This document shows, one piece after another, positions 1-7,563 of a stretch of DNA of 64,000 bases; position 1 is the first letter of the stretch, and each line of letters opens with the position of its first letter. The translations under genes were made by a program, and so were the position numbers. Under the pieces are notes generated by a model, which saw only the letters and a list, made by a program, of their open reading frames with translations, was not told the origin of the DNA and searched no databases. This DNA is from Thiothrix unzii (lineage in GTDB: Bacteria > Pseudomonadota > Gammaproteobacteria > Thiotrichales > Thiotrichaceae). Location: positions 2,356,001-2,420,000 of the forward strand of contig NZ_CP072793.1 of NCBI RefSeq assembly GCF_017901175.1. The letters are read 5' to 3'.

Positions 1-149
1 ACCTCATCATCCTGCATGGCGCGGGTTTCTTCTTTGACGAATTCATAACCTGATTTAGCAGGTTTAGGGGCTTCCGCCATTGCGTAGCCGGACACTGCCA
101 GCAACAATAAACTGCCCACCAACAGGCGCGATAGCGTGCGTGTAATCAT
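1..149 (-). CDS. soxA: SoxA, N-terminal part (runs off left edge)
   Basis: Only the first 49 codons are in the window. They encode a signal peptide (hydrophobic LLVGSLLLLAVSGYAMA, about residues 9-25) followed by a mature start containing SGYEFVKEETRAMQDDE, which matches the usual start of SoxA diheme/monoheme cytochrome c (SGxxFxxxxTRAMQDDD). SoxA pairs with SoxX to form the periplasmic SoxAX enzyme that oxidatively couples thiosulfate to the SoxY carrier. The ATG overlaps the soxX stop codon by four bases (ATGA), so the pair is translationally coupled. The heme motifs lie outside the window. The identification rests on the short N-terminus plus the SoxX neighbour. Confidence 0.85.
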   Translation of the reverse strand, partial: MITRTLSRLLVGSLLLLAVSGYAMAEAPKPAKSGYEFVKEETRAMQDDE

Positions 150-616
150 TTGAGTGTTACCAAGTAAGCGATGACATCTTCCACATCCTGAGCAGCGAGG
201 AAAGTTCTGCCCTCGTAGCCTTTGCCGGGGCGATTAATCAGGCTAGGGTTTCGGTAAAAACCCGGCATAATCGAATTCGGGTTCAAATGGCGCGAATCCA
301 CCACCCGCAAGCGCAATTGCGCCTCCGACAAGCGATTAGCAACACCCGATAACGGTGGAGCAATCGTGCCGTAGGCTTCCACGCCCTTAATCGGCAATTC
401 GTGACAGGCTAAACAATTCCCGCGAGCCGCATCAGCAACGACTTTCTCGCCGCGCGGTGCTTCGCCTTTCAAGCCGCACAATGACGCTGGAATCGAGTAG
501 TTGACCATCTCCCATTTACAATACGCTTCAGGTGGCGGTGGCACACCTTCAGCTTCCGCCGCCAAACTTGGTGTCGTTGTAAATAGCAGGAAAATTAAAG
601 TGGTTACAGTTTTCAT
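146..616 (-). CDS. soxX: SoxX, monoheme cytochrome c of thiosulfate oxidation
   Basis: A 156-residue exported c-type cytochrome. Residues 1-20 form a signal peptide ending at ASLAA-like SLAA. A single heme-binding CxxCH lies at C68-C71-H72 (GNCLACHELP), and M117 in the sequence SIMPGFY is the likely distal heme ligand. The C-terminus (DVEDVIAYLVTLK) is typical of small class I cytochromes. SoxX forms the periplasmic SoxAX heterodimer, which starts the Sox cycle by attaching thiosulfate to SoxY. The next gene, soxA, overlaps by four bases. Two extra cysteines (C33, C47) could form a disulfide. An FNR/ANR-type palindrome lies 34 bases upstream of the start codon, suggesting control by oxygen or redox state. 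Length and motifs fit the family well. Confidence 0.92.
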   Translation of the reverse strand: MKTVTTLIFLLFTTTPSLAAEAEGVPPPPEAYCKWEMVNYSIPASLCGLKGEAPRGEKVVADAARGNCLACHELPIKGVEAYGTIAPPLSGVANRLSEAQLRLRVVDSRHLNPNSIMPGFYRNPSLINRPGKGYEGRTFLAAQDVEDVIAYLVTLK

Positions 617-649
617 AGTGTCATTCTATGCCTCTACACACAAACAAAA

Positions 650-663
650 TTGATTTAAATCAA
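650..663. promoter_or_regulatory. FNR/ANR-type binding palindrome upstream of soxX
   Basis: The sequence TTGATTTAAATCAA is a perfect match to the FNR consensus TTGAT-N4-ATCAA. It is centred about 40 bases upstream of the soxX start codon in the gap between soxX and the convergent MFS gene end. Another partial half-site (ATCATTG) follows about ten bases further upstream. The transcription start is not known, so activation and repression cannot be told apart. Confidence 0.6.
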
Positions 664-728
664 TACAACTTAAATCATTGTCACAGCAGTAAAAATCACC
701 CCTGACTCGCCCAATTTGGCACAAGGAA

Positions 729-1931
729 TCAGACCCAAACTCTACGCTCATCTGCCCGTTTCTGCCACCGATATAACCACATACTGCACCCCAACGTCAG
801 GCTATAAACCAACAACGACCCCACCACAATGCCCAACCAGCCTTCCCACGCCCAAAAGGGCGCAAGCACAAACCCGCCGACACTCGCCCCCATGTAATAA
901 AACACCAAATACAACGACGACGCACTCGCCCGCGCCTGCAACGCATGATTGCTCACCCAACTACTCGCCAGCGAATGCGTCAGGAAAAAACCCAAACTGC
1001 TCACCATAAACCCCCACACAATCGCATACAGGTGCGGAATCAGCGTCAACAACGTACCGCCCATCAACAACACAATCCCCAATCCCATTCCCACAGGCGC
1101 GGAAAAATACTGCGTCACCCGCCCCGACAATGCCGCCGCCAACGTGCCGCTCAAATACGTCAAAAACAGCAAACCCAGCGCGTGCGGCGACAAATAATAC
1201 GGTGCAGCCGCCAATACAAACGTAATGTAACTGTACTGATTCAAGAAAATCATAAAGTTACCGCCCGCAATCAAAAATGCCACCAGCAATACCGGATTAC
1301 GCAAATGCCCGCCCATATCCCGCGCAATGTGTAGCGGATGCAACGGCTTCGGGTGAAAATTCTGCGACTTCGGCAATAGCCACACAAACACCACCAGCAA
1401 CACCGCACTCAGCACCCCCATTGCCCCAAACGCCGCCGCCCAACCGAAATGTTCCCCCACGAAACCACCTACCATGCGCCCCGTCACCCCGCCGAGACTG
1501 TTCGCACTGATATACACCCCCACCGCCAACACCACCGCTTTTCGGGTAAATTCATCGCCCATGTACGCAATCGCAATCGCAGGCAGCCCGCCCAAAAACA
1601 AACCCTGCAACCCGCGCAACACCAACAAACCCGTGTAACTTTCCACCTGCGACAATGCCAATGTCGTCAACACCGCACCCGCCATCGTCACCACCATGAT
1701 CGGTTTACGCCCAATCGCATCCGACAATGGCCCATACACCAACAACGATAAACCCAGCGTCAAAATGGTAATCGTCAAACTCCAACTTGCCTCCAATTCC
1801 GTCAGATGGAATTGTTGCGCCAGTGTCGGCAACAACGACTGCACCACATGCAAATTAGCAAAAATCATCGCCGAACCAAGGCACAACGCCAACGTCGCGG
1901 CACGAAAAGCACGGGTATTCGCTTCAATCAT
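729..1931 (-). CDS. MFS transporter, YnfM-like
   Basis: A 400-residue inner-membrane protein with about twelve hydrophobic segments. The canonical MFS motif A loop between helices 2 and 3 is present (GPLSDAIGRKP, residues 67-77), and the C-terminus is short and basic (RWQKRADERR). Overall sequence style (LHVVQSLLPTLAQQFHLTELEASWSLTITI at the start) resembles the YnfM/DHA1 group of drug or metabolite exporters. The substrate cannot be told from the sequence. The start ATG is preceded by GGAGAT. It is divergent from the J-domain gene, with 87 bases between the starts, and converges on nothing on its left except the soxX regulatory region. Confidence 0.85.
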   Translation of the reverse strand: MIEANTRAFRAATLALCLGSAMIFANLHVVQSLLPTLAQQFHLTELEASWSLTITILTLGLSLLVYGPLSDAIGRKPIMVVTMAGAVLTTLALSQVESYTGLLVLRGLQGLFLGGLPAIAIAYMGDEFTRKAVVLAVGVYISANSLGGVTGRMVGGFVGEHFGWAAAFGAMGVLSAVLLVVFVWLLPKSQNFHPKPLHPLHIARDMGGHLRNPVLLVAFLIAGGNFMIFLNQYSYITFVLAAAPYYLSPHALGLLFLTYLSGTLAAALSGRVTQYFSAPVGMGLGIVLLMGGTLLTLIPHLYAIVWGFMVSSLGFFLTHSLASSWVSNHALQARASASSLYLVFYYMGASVGGFVLAPFWAWEGWLGIVVGSLLVYSLTLGCSMWLYRWQKRADERRVWV

Positions 1932-2018
1932 CGCAATCTCCTGAATTTCTCCACAGCATACTGGAACAAAGCCGCACCTAATGCCACACTAACCGCAAAA
2001 CCCTGTCAGGAAGACTCC

Positions 2019-3161
2019 ATGCCCGCTAAAAAAGTTGTTCATATCAAAACCGCGCCCGCACAAGCCGTATTGTCGCCCGCGCAAAAGAAATTCAACACCC
2101 TGATTAAAAAAATCGACGCACAAAAACAACTGCTTGCAGAATGGCAGGAAACCTTCGAGCGTTGCCGCACCGATGCCGTCGACAAATTAGAACCGTTAAA
2201 ACAAAGCATGAAGGAACAGCAAACGGCAATGGCGCACCTGCTGGATCAGCAATTCACCGCCAATAAATTCACCAAAAACCAACAAGAAAAACTCACGCAC
2301 CTCATCGTGGAACTCTGCGAAGAATTGCTACGCAGTGGCGACAACGACGAATTGAAAGCCATGTATAACAAATACACCGCCAGCGACTACGATACCGAAG
2401 CGGAAGAAGAACAAATGATGGCAAACGAGTTCATGAAATCCATGCTCGAAAGCGAATTCGGTGTAACCTTAGACGACGATGACTTCGACCTGACAAACCC
2501 GCAGGCAACCGCCGAACGCCTCGCCGAAAAGGTCAAACAACGCGAAGCCGAGGCAGAAGCCGCTGCTGCTGTCCTCCCCCAACGCAAAAAATCCGCCAAA
2601 CAACTGGCAAAAGAAGCCAAGGATGCGGAAGAAGCCGCCAATGTCAGCAAATCCATCCAAGCCGTTTACCGCCAACTCACCAGTGCCTTGCACCCCGACC
2701 GCGAGCAAGACCCGGTAGAACGCGAACGCAAAACCGAATTGATGCAACAAGTGACCGTCGCTTACGGCAATAAAGACTTGCTGAAACTGCTGGAATTGCA
2801 GCTCGCGGTTGAGCAAATCGACCAAAGCAAACTCAGCAGCCTGAGTGCCGAACGCCTCAAGCATTACAACAAAGTCCTCAGTGACCAACTGGCTGAATTA
2901 CAAGAAGAAGTCATGCTCAAAGAAGATCAAATCCGCATGATGGTACAGATTCCACCGTTTGAACCGCTTTCACCCAAACGCCTTGCGATGTTACTCAAGC
3001 AAGACCTTCAAACGATGCAGGCCGAGATTAAACGTATCCAGCAAGATCTGCGGCAGTTTAAAGATGTGAAAAATCTTAAAGCATGGTTGAAAAGCTTCCA
3101 GCTACCGGAGCCAGACTTTGGGTTTGCCCCGTTTTTTGATGGATTTCCGCCGTTTCGTTGA
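2019..3161 (+). CDS. J-domain protein with long coiled-coil arms
   Basis: A 380-residue cytoplasmic protein. A J-domain-like segment sits near residues 210-262 and contains the HPD signature (H225-P226-D227 in SALHPDREQDP), so it probably stimulates an Hsp70 ATPase. The J segment is internal: about 200 residues of charged, helix-forming sequence precede it (coiled coil rich in K, E, Q; acidic stretch LDDDDFDL at 150-158), and a second long helical region follows (280-350). The end is aromatic (FGFAPFFDGFPPF). An upstream-extended reading frame exists, but the ATG at 2019 is preceded by AGGAAG and the residues before it look non-coding. The client and Hsp70 partner are unknown. It is not DnaJ: there is no G/F region and no zinc-finger repeat. 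Confidence 0.75.
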   Translation: MPAKKVVHIKTAPAQAVLSPAQKKFNTLIKKIDAQKQLLAEWQETFERCRTDAVDKLEPLKQSMKEQQTAMAHLLDQQFTANKFTKNQQEKLTHLIVELCEELLRSGDNDELKAMYNKYTASDYDTEAEEEQMMANEFMKSMLESEFGVTLDDDDFDLTNPQATAERLAEKVKQREAEAEAAAAVLPQRKKSAKQLAKEAKDAEEAANVSKSIQAVYRQLTSALHPDREQDPVERERKTELMQQVTVAYGNKDLLKLLELQLAVEQIDQSKLSSLSAERLKHYNKVLSDQLAELQEEVMLKEDQIRMMVQIPPFEPLSPKRLAMLLKQDLQTMQAEIKRIQQDLRQFKDVKNLKAWLKSFQLPEPDFGFAPFFDGFPPFR

Positions 3162-3183
3162 TGATAGGCCAGTCATGTCACGC

Positions 3184-3214
3184 TATACTCACTAATAGTA
3201 TTACTCAGGAGTAA
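3184..3214 (+). promoter_or_regulatory. -10 element and palindromic operator of the toxin-antitoxin pair
   Basis: TATACT at 3184-3189 is a good -10 box. The perfect inverted repeat TTACTC-AG-GAGTAA at 3201-3214 overlaps the ribosome-binding site (CAGGAG) six bases before the antitoxin start. Ribbon-helix-helix antitoxins commonly bind such a palindrome in their own promoter, so autoregulation is likely, though inferred. Confidence 0.5.
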
Positions 3215-3219
3215 GCACT

Positions 3220-3480
3220 ATGCAGCGTATTAGTATTACCATAGACAACACACTAAAAGATCAACTGGACAACACCATCCCCAAGGGAGAACGCGCCCGC
3301 TTTGTTGCCGAAGCCATCCAGCAAGCTCTGGAGAACTGGCATCGTCAACAAGCACTCGCCATGTTACAGAACCTCACCCGCTTTAAAGTCGATCACGACT
3401 CGGTTGAAACCTTGCGTCATATTCGTCAAGAACGGGGAGAATATTTGGCAGCAAGGCATCAACCGGAGCCGCAACCGTGA
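3220..3480 (+). CDS. Type II antitoxin, ribbon-helix-helix
   Basis: An 86-residue protein whose first 45 residues fit a ribbon-helix-helix DNA-binding fold: a beta strand (MQRISITIDNTLKDQL), then a helix-turn-helix (RARFVAEAIQQALENW). The charged C-terminal half (residues 46-86) would be the part that wraps the toxin. It overlaps the following PIN gene by three bases (stop TGA inside the GTGA of the toxin start), the standard antitoxin-first arrangement. Antitoxin and operator function follow from family knowledge. No close named family was recognised. Confidence 0.8.
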   Translation: MQRISITIDNTLKDQLDNTIPKGERARFVAEAIQQALENWHRQQALAMLQNLTRFKVDHDSVETLRHIRQERGEYLAARHQPEPQP

Positions 3481-3914
3481 AATCGTTGATCATTGACACC
3501 TCTGTTTTCAACAAGCTGTATTTGGAAGAAGCCGATAGCGAACAGGCGTTAGTGCTCTTTGCTCGCGCCACTAATCGTGAGTTTAATCTGCAAGCACCGG
3601 ATTTATTGTATTTGGAAGTAATCAGCACAGCTAACCACTATCACGTACCGATTGATTTTGTTAGCCAGTTGCTGGATTTTCAAACCCGTCACTTATTGCC
3701 ATTGCGGACACTCACACGGGCGGAAATGAAAAAAGCCATCGAAATCACCCAACAAGGTCATCCACAAAGCGGCTATCCTTCCATTTACGATAGTGTCTTC
3801 CATGCAATGGCCATGTGTAACGATGCCATACTTGTTACGGCAGATAAGCGGCATTACGAGAAGACCAAGCACTTGGGGAATATTATTCAGTTGAAGGATT
3901 GTGAGACGCTATAG
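3477..3914 (+). CDS. PIN-domain toxin (VapC-like ribonuclease)
   Basis: A 145-residue PIN domain. The four acidic residues that coordinate the metal in VapC toxins are all visible: D7 (LIIDTSV), E47 (LLYLEVI), D105 (SIYDSVFHA) and D123 (LVTADKR). The toxin is therefore predicted to be an intact Mg-dependent endoribonuclease, probably cutting tRNA or rRNA when its antitoxin is lost. Translation starts at GTG, coupled to the antitoxin stop codon. The pair lies next to an IS630 insertion and R-M debris, consistent with an accessory patch. The RNA target cannot be predicted. Confidence 0.85.
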   Translation: MKSLIIDTSVFNKLYLEEADSEQALVLFARATNREFNLQAPDLLYLEVISTANHYHVPIDFVSQLLDFQTRHLLPLRTLTRAEMKKAIEITQQGHPQSGYPSIYDSVFHAMAMCNDAILVTADKRHYEKTKHLGNIIQLKDCETL

Positions 3915-3925
3915 TTTCACCGTCT

Positions 3926-3990
3926 TCAATTGCGTTCAGCCTGCTGAAGATCACTGATCATGGTTTCCAATGTGGCAATCATAGTGGGAA
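3926..3990 (-). pseudogene. Probable severed C-terminal end of the IS-interrupted gene
   Basis: If the IS630 element and one copy of its TA target are removed, the frame of the interrupted gene at 5093-5893 continues here for 21 codons (starting IPTMIATLE, ending QQAERN) to a TGA at 3926-3928, only 11 bases past the toxin stop. The open continuation supports one original gene. However, the base composition here is less AT-rich than in the main part, and 21 open codons can occur by chance. Confidence 0.45.
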
Positions 3991-3992
3991 TA

Positions 3993-5097
3993 AGTAACTA
4001 GCTAGAAGTTTCCACGTATAAGATCCTGCTGGTGTAAACTGGTAGTTTGTCACTTAAGAATGTCCGCACCGATGAAATTTGCCCAGCCGATCCCTGAAGA
4101 AATCCGCGTGACCTTGCAGGAAATGTATATGAACCACCCTACATTCCGCTGTCGTCAACGTGCGCAAGCAATTTTGTTGAGTACACGCGGCTTTACCCTT
4201 GCGGAACTGTGGTCAATCTTGGATGTACGGCGCGATGCCATCAGTGAGTGGCTCGACCGCTGGGAACATGAAGGGCTGCTGGGACTTTACGACCGTCCCC
4301 GCTCTGGTTGCCCCCGGATATACACAGAAGCTGAAGTAGCGTTGTTGAAAACCCTAGTGGACGAAGAGCCACGCCAAATCAAGACGGCTCAAACCAAACT
4401 GGCTGATCTAACCCAGAAAGTAGCCAGTACCAGCACCTTGAAACGCCTGTTAAAAAAAAGTTCCACTACCTCTGGAAGCGGATGCGTAACTCATTGAAAG
4501 ATAAACGTGACCCCGTGGCTTTCAAGCGTGAGCAGGAAATTCAAGCATTACTCCACCAGCAAGCGGCGGCTGGCAAGTTGCTTATTTACTACTTCGATGG
4601 TTCAGGTTTTACCACAACTCCTTGCGTCCCTTACGGGTGGCAGAAACGGGGGAAACACGCAGGCTACTCACAGCTCAGAGCAAACGCTTGAATGTCTTGG
4701 GTTTTATGAGCCTAGACAACGATAGTTTTTTCCACACGGTGGAAGGGCGCGTTGACTCACAAGCTGCCATCGCCGCCTTTAATGCCTTTGCTGACCGTTA
4801 TGCCGAAGAATTTGCACAAACAAAAATACCTTGCTTGGTTATTCTGGATAACGCCCCGATACAAACCAGCAAAGCCTTTCTTGGTAAACGTGAAGATTGG
4901 ATGTTGGCGGGAATTTGCTTACATTTTTTGCCAACCTACAGCCCTGAACTCAATCCTATCGAAATACTCTGGCGAAAAATCAAATATGAATGGTTGCCGC
5001 TGGATGCCTATAAAAGCTACAAGGACATGAAGGAACTGGTGTTAGCTATACTGGCTGGCTTTGGCGAAAAATACACGATAACTTTTGGATAATTACT
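3993..5097 (+). mobile_element. IS630-family insertion sequence
   Basis: About 1.1 kb, bounded by imperfect terminal inverted repeats. The left end from 3991 reads TAAGTAACTAGCTAGAAGTT and the complement of the right end reads TAAGTAATTATCCAAAAGTT, 16 of 20 matching. Both ends carry the TA dinucleotide (3991-3992 and 5098-5099), the target duplication used by the IS630-Tc1-mariner superfamily. Inside is a single transposase split over three frames. The element interrupts an AT-rich gene on the opposite strand. Confidence 0.85.
4060..5092 (+). pseudogene. IS630 transposase, split by two frameshifts
   Basis: Three consecutive reading frames together make one IS630-type DDE transposase. The first (from ATG 4060) has the N-terminal helix-turn-helix region (LAELWSILDVRRDAISEWL). 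The second, from about 4458, carries YLWKRMRNSLKDKRDP and the first catalytic Asp in YYFDGSGFT. The third, from about 4670, carries the second Asp in CLVILDNAPI and the catalytic Glu in SPELNPIEILWRKIK. The first switch is a -1 shift at A8 (4452-4459), in frame as A-AAA-AAA, a plausible programmed slippery site. The second -1 shift, around 4670-4682, has no slippery run and is probably a real disabling mutation (or a sequencing error). Confidence 0.85.
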
Positions 5098-5893
5098 TAT
5101 GTTTAATGACTTCACCGGTAGTACTTTCACCGATAATGAAATCCTGATAATTCTTCTCTTTTTTTATAAAAAAACTAATGGCTTTTTTTACACTAACAGG
5201 ATAAATAACCTTTTTTGCTAAAAAACGTGAAAAAGCGATGTATCCATGAGAACTATAAACATCATCCCTTATGTATCTTGCATATATTAAATTATCTGCT
5301 TTAACTTCAAAATCACATTGATCAGATGAGTAGTTAGAAATACTTTCATGAGAATATCTTCCATTATCACAGCACATTACAAAACATGTATTTTTTATTG
5401 ATATAAACTCAATGATCAGCTTTGTTTTTACTTTTATTTCACCATCATTAATAATAATCGCATCAATCTCCTCACCGCCTTCAATGATCTTAATATATTT
5501 ATTACTCTTATCATCATAATATAAATTATGAAACAAGCGAAACTCTTCAAGAACTTCTATTCTTGCAGGTTTTATATCGAAGAAATCTCTATGTATGATT
5601 AAAGGCTTTACTGAATCAAAATCCATGAAATACTCATACTCAATGTATTCCTCCCCATCCTTCTTTGAAACCCAGTAGTCTGGCTTAGACTGCTCTGTAT
5701 AAAAATCAAAGCTATATTTACCTAGTGAAACATGAATTTCATCCCATGGTATAAATGCGCAAGAGAAGCAACCATAAGTATTTTCCTCATGAAATCTTTT
5801 ATCAACGATAGTCCAAGTTTCATTACCCCATTTATTTTCAACAGTATCAATCAAGTCTGTTTGCAGCAAATACTCTAATTCATTCTTCATCAT
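5093..5893 (-). pseudogene. AT-rich unknown gene, 3' end cut by IS630
   Basis: The frame encodes 266 residues, but its last codons and stop (K, TAA) come from the right inverted repeat of the IS630 element. The native end was displaced, and a likely 21-codon remainder is at 3926-3990. The protein is acidic and aromatic (for example YIEYEYFMDFDSVKPLII) with no signal peptide, membrane segment or motif that I recognise. A C-terminal helical part (SVKKAISFFIKKEKNY) is visible. Base composition is far more AT-rich than the neighbours, a sign of transfer. The start MMKNE follows directly on the stop codon of a methyltransferase remnant (TAAATGATG), so it may have been an accessory gene of a restriction-modification or other defence locus. 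The truncated product may still be made. Confidence 0.6.
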
Positions 5894-6034
5894 TTAACCC
5901 CGCTCCACCTGAGCAATATTCTCCCGCGTCAACCCATGCAACCCATAAACCACCGCATTCATCTCCCGCTCTTTCGCCTCAATCACCACCTGTAACTCAT
6001 CCAAATTTTTATCCAGCGTGATAATCTGTTTACG
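5894..6034 (-). pseudogene. C-terminal remnant of a restriction-modification DNA methyltransferase
   Basis: 46 codons ending in TAA, immediately before the ATG of the AT-rich gene. The ending (EMNAVVYGLHGLTRENIAQVE) matches the common tail of Eco57I-like/PglX-like N6-adenine methyltransferases (xxNxLVYxLYGLTxEEIxxVE). Upstream of 6034 the frame soon loses resemblance to anything, so the body of the gene is missing. The family call is from this tail only. Confidence 0.5.
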
Positions 6035-6152
6035 CAAAAAGCATTGGCAGCAAGTGCGGGGGGCGAATCTGCTGTGGTATCACTAAAAATCACTGGGGTT
6101 TCTGTAATCCGTTGCTGTTGCAAGGATTGTAGCACGCAGCACAAGCTGCCCC

Positions 6153-6158
6153 TATAAT
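6153..6158 (+). promoter_or_regulatory. -10 box (TATAAT) for the 6194 gene
   Basis: A consensus TATAAT lies 35 bases before the start codon of the next plus-strand gene, with TTGTAG about 19 bases upstream as a loose -35. AGAGGA at 6181-6186 serves as ribosome-binding site. Confidence 0.45.
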
Positions 6159-6193
6159 GCCGCACAGATTCGTTTTGGAAAGAGGAACCCCCA

Positions 6194-6766
6194 GTGCGCA
6201 TACGCCTGAAAACCAAGTGGAATAAGCAGGAACGTGAAGTTTCGTTAGAAGATACCGTCAGTGTGCTGGCGTTTAATACCTGGAAAATCGGGATGCAGAC
6301 CCTGGTGGAAATCGAGAACGAGAATTTCCAGACCGACACCCAAATGCAGCGAGTGATGATCATGGAAGAAATCATGGCGTTCATGATTCACGTCCTCGAC
6401 CGCATCGCTCACGACGTGCTGAATGATGAAGACCGTGCGGCGATGATCACGATGTTCGCGCTGAAAATCGCGGATCATGTGCAAGATAATGCGCGTGATT
6501 TTGGCGGCCCCGGCGATTACCGCAACCCGTTCATCAACAAGCTCAATCAGCGCATGGAAGATTACGCCGACACCACTTGGGGCAAAGTCGGGCAGGAACC
6601 GGGTTTTTCAATGAGTTTGGCGTTCGGTAATTTCATCGCAGAAGCGGTGGGGCCCCGTGATCGCAAATGGGTGCTGGACTATATCCAGCGCACCCTGATG
6701 CCCGAAGTTCTCAGCACCTACAAAAAAGTCCTGACCCGCTTAGGTATGTTGGAAAGTCAAAAATAA
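6194..6766 (+). CDS. Conserved protein of unknown function (190 aa)
   Basis: Translation starts at GTG with AGAGGA eight bases upstream. The product is soluble and mostly helical, with no signal peptide and no recognised catalytic motif. Features include an acidic helix pair (residues 50-80, MEEIMAFMIHVLDRIAHDVL) and a central loop FGGPGDYRNPF around 103-113. Composition matches the chromosome rather than the AT-rich patch to its left, so it is probably a core gene. It converges on scpA with a 10-base tail overlap. I do not recognise the family and assign no function. Confidence 0.6.
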   Translation: MRIRLKTKWNKQEREVSLEDTVSVLAFNTWKIGMQTLVEIENENFQTDTQMQRVMIMEEIMAFMIHVLDRIAHDVLNDEDRAAMITMFALKIADHVQDNARDFGGPGDYRNPFINKLNQRMEDYADTTWGKVGQEPGFSMSLAFGNFIAEAVGPRDRKWVLDYIQRTLMPEVLSTYKKVLTRLGMLESQK

Positions 6767-7563
6767 TCGCTGCTCGCGGGGCGTATGTAAAATGCCGCAT
6801 ACGCCTCATCGCCTTGCACCGCGTCAATCAGGTGCGCTTTGAGCAATTCCAGCACCGCCATTAACGCCACGACTACGCCGCGCCGCCCCTCCTCAACATT
6901 GAATAAATCCACGAAAGGCACATAACCGCGCTCTTGCAACAAACTCAAAATGTGTGTCATACGCTCACGGATCGACAACTGTTCGCGGCGGATTTGATGA
7001 TGGCTAAACATATCCGCACGCTTCAACACATCCTGAAACGCCAGCAATAATTCTCGTAACGACACTTGCGGCGGCGGGCGCGGAGCTTGCGGAAAATCCG
7101 CTGTGGTATGCGTCACCCAATGCTCACGTTCCAGACGCGGTAAGGTGTCCAGCTCGGCAGCGGCGTGTTTACACTGCTCGTATTCCTGCAACTGGCGCAT
7201 TAATTGCGCACGCGGGTCGTCTTCCTCTTCCACCAATGCGGCTTGGCGCGGCAATAACAAGCGCGATTTGATTTCTGCCAGCATCGCCGCCATCAGCAAA
7301 TATTCCGCCGCCAAATCGAGGTTAAACTCTTTCATCAACTCGACGTAGGCGATGTATTGCTCAGTAATGTGCGCAATCGGGATGTCGCAAACATCGAAGT
7401 TTTGCCGCCGAATCAAATACAGCAGCAAATCCAACGGGCCTTCAAACGCTTCCAGAAATACCGCCAGCGCGTCCGGTGGAATGTATAAATCCTCGGGCAT
7501 GGTGATGACTTTCTCACCACGTACAATCGCCAGTGGTATCTCGGTTTGCGTCCCCTCTCTCAT
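6757..7563 (-). CDS. scpA: Segregation and condensation protein A (kleisin)
   Basis: A 268-residue kleisin subunit of the SMC-ScpAB condensin. The N-terminal kleisin signature FEGPLDLLLYLIRRQ spans residues 40-54 and the conserved LAAEYLLMAAMLAEIKSRLLLP follows. The C-terminal winged-helix part ends with VVALMAVLELLKAHLI. The start ATG overlaps the trpS stop by one base (TGATG), favouring the start at 7563 over an in-frame ATG seven codons upstream. In many Gammaproteobacteria scpB follows scpA. Here the downstream gene is an unrelated convergent one, so ScpB must be elsewhere or absent. Confidence 0.92.
   Translation of the reverse strand: MREGTQTEIPLAIVRGEKVITMPEDLYIPPDALAVFLEAFEGPLDLLLYLIRRQNFDVCDIPIAHITEQYIAYVELMKEFNLDLAAEYLLMAAMLAEIKSRLLLPRQAALVEEEDDPRAQLMRQLQEYEQCKHAAAELDTLPRLEREHWVTHTTADFPQAPRPPPQVSLRELLLAFQDVLKRADMFSHHQIRREQLSIRERMTHILSLLQERGYVPFVDLFNVEEGRRGVVVALMAVLELLKAHLIDAVQGDEAYAAFYIRPASSDYF

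Noticed and set aside
945-1751. Plus-strand open frames opposite the MFS transporter
   Set aside because: They are rich in H, Q, P, T and R, as expected from the antisense of a membrane protein gene, and lack initiation signals.
1806-2018. Longer N-terminus for the J-domain protein
   Set aside because: The extension lies opposite the MFS gene and reads as a basic, unstructured shadow. The ATG at 2019 has a proper ribosome-binding site.
4660-4690. Second IS630 frameshift as programmed recoding
   Set aside because: No slippery heptamer or downstream structure is visible, and two recoding events in one transposase would be unusual.
5983-6384. 133-codon minus-strand frame over the start of the 190-aa gene
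   Set aside because: It runs through the promoter and start of a better-supported plus-strand gene and is in a different frame from the methyltransferase remnant.
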